NCBI GenBank assembly: GCA_002692325.1
Contig: NZJU01000020.1
Coordinates: 1-24,169, forward strand
Length of the DNA: 24,169 nucleotides
Reading direction: 5' to 3'
From: Candidatus Pelagibacter sp.
Lineage (GTDB): Bacteria > Pseudomonadota > Alphaproteobacteria > Pelagibacterales > Pelagibacteraceae
Below, one piece after another: positions 21,742 to 24,169 of this stretch (position 1 is the stretch's first letter; the number at the start of each line of letters is the position of its first letter). The notes below the pieces were generated by a model. The model was not told where the DNA came from. It did not search any database and was given only the letters and a program-made list of their open reading frames with translations. The position numbers were made by a program, and so were the translations under genes.

Positions 21742-22573
21742 ATTTTTTTTTAATAATTAGTTTTAGATATGGAAATGGTATTTTCAAAAAATTAAAAACA
21801 AGTTTATCAAGATAAATTTTTTTACTTAATAAAGCTAAATTTGAAACAAAATTTTGTCTTTTTCTAAAATATTTTGATTGATCATCTTTTATTCTTTGAA
21901 ATAACTTATCTTTAATAGTTTCATCAAATTCAAATTCGATTTTTTGTTCATGTAGCATTTTTTCAATTTTTTTTTTACCATTAAAGTTTAGCCCTTCCCA
22001 TAATCCTTTTTCTTTTGTAATTGCTTCGTGTTTAACAATTCTATTTTTAAAAAGTTTATAAGTTATGGATTTATTTATAATTAGAGGTATTACAAAATGA
22101 GGTTCGTAAGGGAAATCGTAATTCGGGAAAAAAATTAATTTTTTTCCCCCGTCTTTTAACAAATCGTAAGATATTTTCACAAAATCTAATTGATTTTCCA
22201 CGTGCTCGAAAACATTAAAAGAGAAGATGAGATCAAATTTTAACTTTTTATCAAAATCTTTGAGATGGCCTTTTATGAAATTCAAATTATCTTTTTTCTT
22301 TAATTCATTTGTTATATCTTCGTAATTATGAAAGCCACTTTCATAAGGGTCAAGTCCTATAAATTTTTTACTAGGAAAATATTTACTGAATTCATTTAGT
22401 AAAATACCTGTTCCAGACCCTATTTCTAAAATCGAGTTAATTGAAGGTTTATTAATACAATCGTAAAGTTCTTCAAACGCAAATAAAACATCAGTAAGAG
22501 CAAAATCGCATCTATCTTTATTTTCGAAAAAATTTAAATACTTTTTCGAGAGATTCTCGTAATTTAACTTCAT
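21734..22573 (-). CDS. Class I SAM-dependent methyltransferase, substrate unknown
   Basis: The 279-residue protein has motif I ILEIGSGTGILLNEF (residues 48-62) followed by the acidic FIGLDPYESG (71-80). The later core motif FDLIFSFNVFEHVENQLDFV has LLKDGGKKLIFFPNYDFPYEPHF after it, a normal Rossmann methyltransferase fold. The C-terminal roughly 90 residues are basic and not recognised. It is the most upstream gene of the leftward block, and its stop overlaps the GT-C-like gene by 8 nt, so the pair probably acts together, perhaps on a surface glycan. The substrate cannot be read from the sequence. The start ATG at 22573 fits the short promoter region beyond it. Confidence 0.82.
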   Translation of the reverse strand: MKLNYENLSKKYLNFFENKDRCDFALTDVLFAFEELYDCINKPSINSILEIGSGTGILLNEFSKYFPSKKFIGLDPYESGFHNYEDITNELKKKDNLNFIKGHLKDFDKKLKFDLIFSFNVFEHVENQLDFVKISYDLLKDGGKKLIFFPNYDFPYEPHFVIPLIINKSITYKLFKNRIVKHEAITKEKGLWEGLNFNGKKKIEKMLHEQKIEFEFDETIKDKLFQRIKDDQSKYFRKRQNFVSNLALLSKKIYLDKLVFNFLKIPFPYLKLIIKKKYE

Positions 22574-22659
22574 GTTAAAATTTTTATTAATTATATTTAA
22601 AAATATATATATAAGAAGTACAGTCTAATGCAAAAATAATTTTTTTAATATTAAAAGCT
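22574..22659. promoter_or_regulatory. Divergent promoter region between two methyltransferase genes
   Basis: This 86-bp, very AT-rich spacer separates genes that point away from each other, so promoters for both must lie in or near it. For the leftward gene, TTGCAT (complement of 22628-22633) and TATATA (complement of 22606-22611) are 16 nt apart, a fair sigma-70-type pair. The core is the self-complementary TATATATATA at 22604-22613. For the rightward gene, TATATAA (22608-22614) could be a -10 element, but no good -35 is seen. The assignment of elements is inference from the sequence. Confidence 0.45.
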
Positions 22660-23466
22660 ATGATTAAAATCACCCAAAAAGCCCTTTTTGACTCAGAATC
22701 TAATAGAATGAAAAAAATTGGTGACGTTGAGAATGCGATTAAAGAGTTCAAGTTAAATAAAAATAAGAATCTTAATTTTTTATTGAAAAATAGATTCAGT
22801 TGGATGAAAGAATTTATAAACGAAAAAAATGTTGGATTAGAAGTTGGTGCTGGGGGTGGGTTTTCAAAACAATATATAAAAAACAAAAATTTTAAGATAA
22901 GTGATTTAGCTATGTATCAACATTTAGATTTCAAAAACGTTGATGCGCAAAAAACAGACTTTAAATCGAACAATTATGACTTCATTATAGCTGTCAATAT
23001 GATACATCATGTTCCATACCCAATAAAATTTTTAAAAGAAATGCACCGAATTTTAAAACGTGGTGGAAAACTAATTATACAAGAGGCATATTGTTCAGTA
23101 ATTTTTCAATTAATTACAATTATTATGAAGCACGAAGGATTTGATTTTACGAAAAACGTTTGGGATGAAAATCAACCCATGTCTGATGAAGATGACAGAT
23201 GGTCAGGTAATATTGCAATTCCTCATCTAATTTTTGACGACATTGATAAATTTGATGAAAAATTTGGAGAAAAATTTAAAATAGACCACGAAAAATTTTA
23301 TGAATGCTTTGTTTTCTTAAATTCAGGTGGTGTTACATCAAAGACGTTTTATATTCCTCTTAATCTATTTTTTTTAAAAATTTTAAATTCTTTTGACAAC
23401 TTGCTAGTGAAACTATTTCCAAACATTTTTGCTATGGGCAGACAGATTGTTTTGAGAAAGTTGTAG
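22660..23466 (+). CDS. Class I SAM-dependent methyltransferase, substrate unknown
   Basis: The 268-residue protein has the SAM-binding motif GLEVGAGGGFSKQYI (59-73). IIAVNMIHHVPYPIKFLKEMHRILKRGG (109-136) is the usual methyltransferase-11-type core, followed by LIIQEAY. It differs from the methyltransferase on the other side of the spacer in motif sequences and length of the N-terminal lead, so the two are not a recent duplication. After the core comes a roughly 120-residue tail with several aromatic residues and no recognised domain. It stands alone on the + strand. It ends one base before the oppositely oriented dehydrogenase gene, leaving no space for a terminator between them. The substrate is unknown; a glycan or lipid target is only suggested by context. 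Confidence 0.82.
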   Translation: MIKITQKALFDSESNRMKKIGDVENAIKEFKLNKNKNLNFLLKNRFSWMKEFINEKNVGLEVGAGGGFSKQYIKNKNFKISDLAMYQHLDFKNVDAQKTDFKSNNYDFIIAVNMIHHVPYPIKFLKEMHRILKRGGKLIIQEAYCSVIFQLITIIMKHEGFDFTKNVWDENQPMSDEDDRWSGNIAIPHLIFDDIDKFDEKFGEKFKIDHEKFYECFVFLNSGGVTSKTFYIPLNLFFLKILNSFDNLLVKLFPNIFAMGRQIVLRKL

Positions 23467-23467
23467 A

Positions 23468-24169
23468 TTATCTAAAATCAGAAAATTTACCTTTAAAAAG
23501 TCCATAAGTGTCTGATGTGAAAAAAAAATATCCGTCGTCGTCAACAAATAAATCTCCTTGGGGAGTTAAACCAAAATGTCTAAGTCTTTTATCTAATTTT
23601 ATTTTTTCTATGTTAATTAAATTTGAGTTATTTTCATTAAGTAAAAAAATAAACAATGACATTTCTTTCAGACTAAGACCAATTAAACAAATCATTCCCT
23701 CATAATAGCCTGATAGTTCTTCGGGACATTTGTTTAAAGCTGAGGGTGCGACTGCTGGTAAAAAAGTGTAAATGGGACCCTTGTATCCCAATTTTTCATG
23801 TGATCGAGAAAAACTTTTTCCATCATTATATCTTGTACCTAAGGATGACTTAGGCCATCCATAATTTGAATTTTTTACAATCTCATTAAGTTCATCTCCT
23901 CCTTGTGGTCCATGTTCAAGTGAAAATATTTTAGTTTTGTATTTTACTAATCCCTGTGGATTTCTGTGACCTCTGCTAAAATAATCATATTCAACTTTTT
24001 GGTTTTTTTTTTTTAAATCTTCAATTTCGAAGGAAATTATTTTACCGAAAATAGAGTCTTCGTTTTGAGATAATAAATCAATAACATCAGAAATATGGGT
24101 CGGCGTTCCAATAGAGATGAGTAGTTTGTCATCTTTAAAAATATAAGCGCCACCAAGTCCAGCAAAATT
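23468..24169 (-). CDS. PQQ-type soluble aldose sugar dehydrogenase-like protein (5' end outside window)
   Basis: The frame is open to the window edge, giving the last 233 residues. The fragment contains GHRNPQGL, then LEHGPQGGDELNEI and NYGWP, hallmark motifs of the glucose/sorbosone dehydrogenase beta-propeller family (soluble aldose dehydrogenases such as YliI). The C-terminal propeller part shows GPIYTFLPAVAPSAL and LRHFGLTPQGDLFVDDDGYFFFTSD. The TTG at 23789-23791 is internal, not a start. Known relatives bind PQQ and calcium and oxidise sugars in the periplasm; some family members are not catalytic, and the N-terminal half is not visible here. An A12 run encodes L-K-K-K-N-Q. The 3' end meets the + strand methyltransferase with one base between. 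Confidence 0.85.
   Translation of the reverse strand, partial: NFAGLGGAYIFKDDKLLISIGTPTHISDVIDLLSQNEDSIFGKIISFEIEDLKKKNQKVEYDYFSRGHRNPQGLVKYKTKIFSLEHGPQGGDELNEIVKNSNYGWPKSSLGTRYNDGKSFSRSHEKLGYKGPIYTFLPAVAPSALNKCPEELSGYYEGMICLIGLSLKEMSLFIFLLNENNSNLINIEKIKLDKRLRHFGLTPQGDLFVDDDGYFFFTSDTYGLFKGKFSDFR
24003..24014 (-). repeat. A12 homopolymer within the sugar dehydrogenase gene
   Basis: Twelve T on the + strand read as A12 in the coding direction and encode L-K-K-K-N-Q, in a loop before KVEYDYFSRGHRNPQGL. The encoded residues match those of the A13 run in the GT-C-like gene, but the flanks are unrelated. It may be a slippage site or a sequencing artefact hot spot. Confidence 0.88.

Noticed and set aside
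22587..22886. 99-codon open frame on the - strand opposite the second methyltransferase
   Set aside because: It is Phe/Ile-rich, overlaps the SAM-motif region of the real gene and crosses the divergent promoter region.
23789..23791. TTG at 23791 as start of a 107-residue protein
   Set aside because: The frame continues without stop to the window edge and encodes the dehydrogenase motifs GHRNPQGL and EHGPQGGDELN.

Overview
The window looks like a piece of the chromosome of a streamlined, AT-rich alphaproteobacterium, most likely SAR11 (Pelagibacterales). This rests on the strong A+T bias, the Lys/Asn/Ile-rich proteins, the near-absence of intergenic DNA, the order obgE-proB-proA-nadD-rsfS-ctpA-rppH, and an F1-only ATP synthase operon (atpHAGDC without F0 genes). 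The assignment is inference from content and style. No rRNA or other taxonomic marker is present.

Left block (1-5641, + strand): the 3' part of obgE, then proB, proA, nadD, rsfS, ctpA and rppH. They overlap or are spaced by at most 6 nt and look like one transcription unit. The products serve ribosome assembly and silencing (ObgE, RsfS), the first two steps of proline synthesis (ProB, ProA), NAD synthesis (NadD), periplasmic proteolysis (CtpA) and RNA 5'-end processing (RppH).

Central block (5631-20150, - strand): reading leftwards from 20150, these are sucC, sucD, sucA, sucB, lpdA, priA, atpH, atpA, atpG, atpD and atpC. They encode succinyl-CoA synthetase, the complete 2-oxoglutarate dehydrogenase complex, the replication-restart helicase PriA and the whole F1 sector of ATP synthase. 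The only gap above 30 nt is 77 nt between priA and atpH, which holds a hairpin and two short palindromes. The two blocks meet tail to tail, with the last 11 bp of rppH and atpC shared.

Right block (20158-24169): a probable GT-C-type multi-pass membrane protein and a class I methyltransferase lie on the - strand directly upstream of sucC. A short divergent promoter region and a second, unrelated methyltransferase (+ strand) follow. Last comes the C-terminal two-thirds or so of a PQQ-type soluble aldose dehydrogenase (- strand, cut by the window edge). This accessory, probably surface-glycan-related segment sits where many alphaproteobacteria carry mdh in front of sucCDAB.

No tRNA, rRNA, CRISPR array, insertion sequence, phage or toxin-antitoxin gene was recognised. 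Most of the window is ordinary core metabolism. I do not see a convincing undescribed system. The items worth a second look are the accessory segment upstream of sucC, a NadD without the usual C-terminal segment, a PriA with altered zinc-site and helicase motifs, long A-tracts inside accessory genes, and the priA-atpH spacer.
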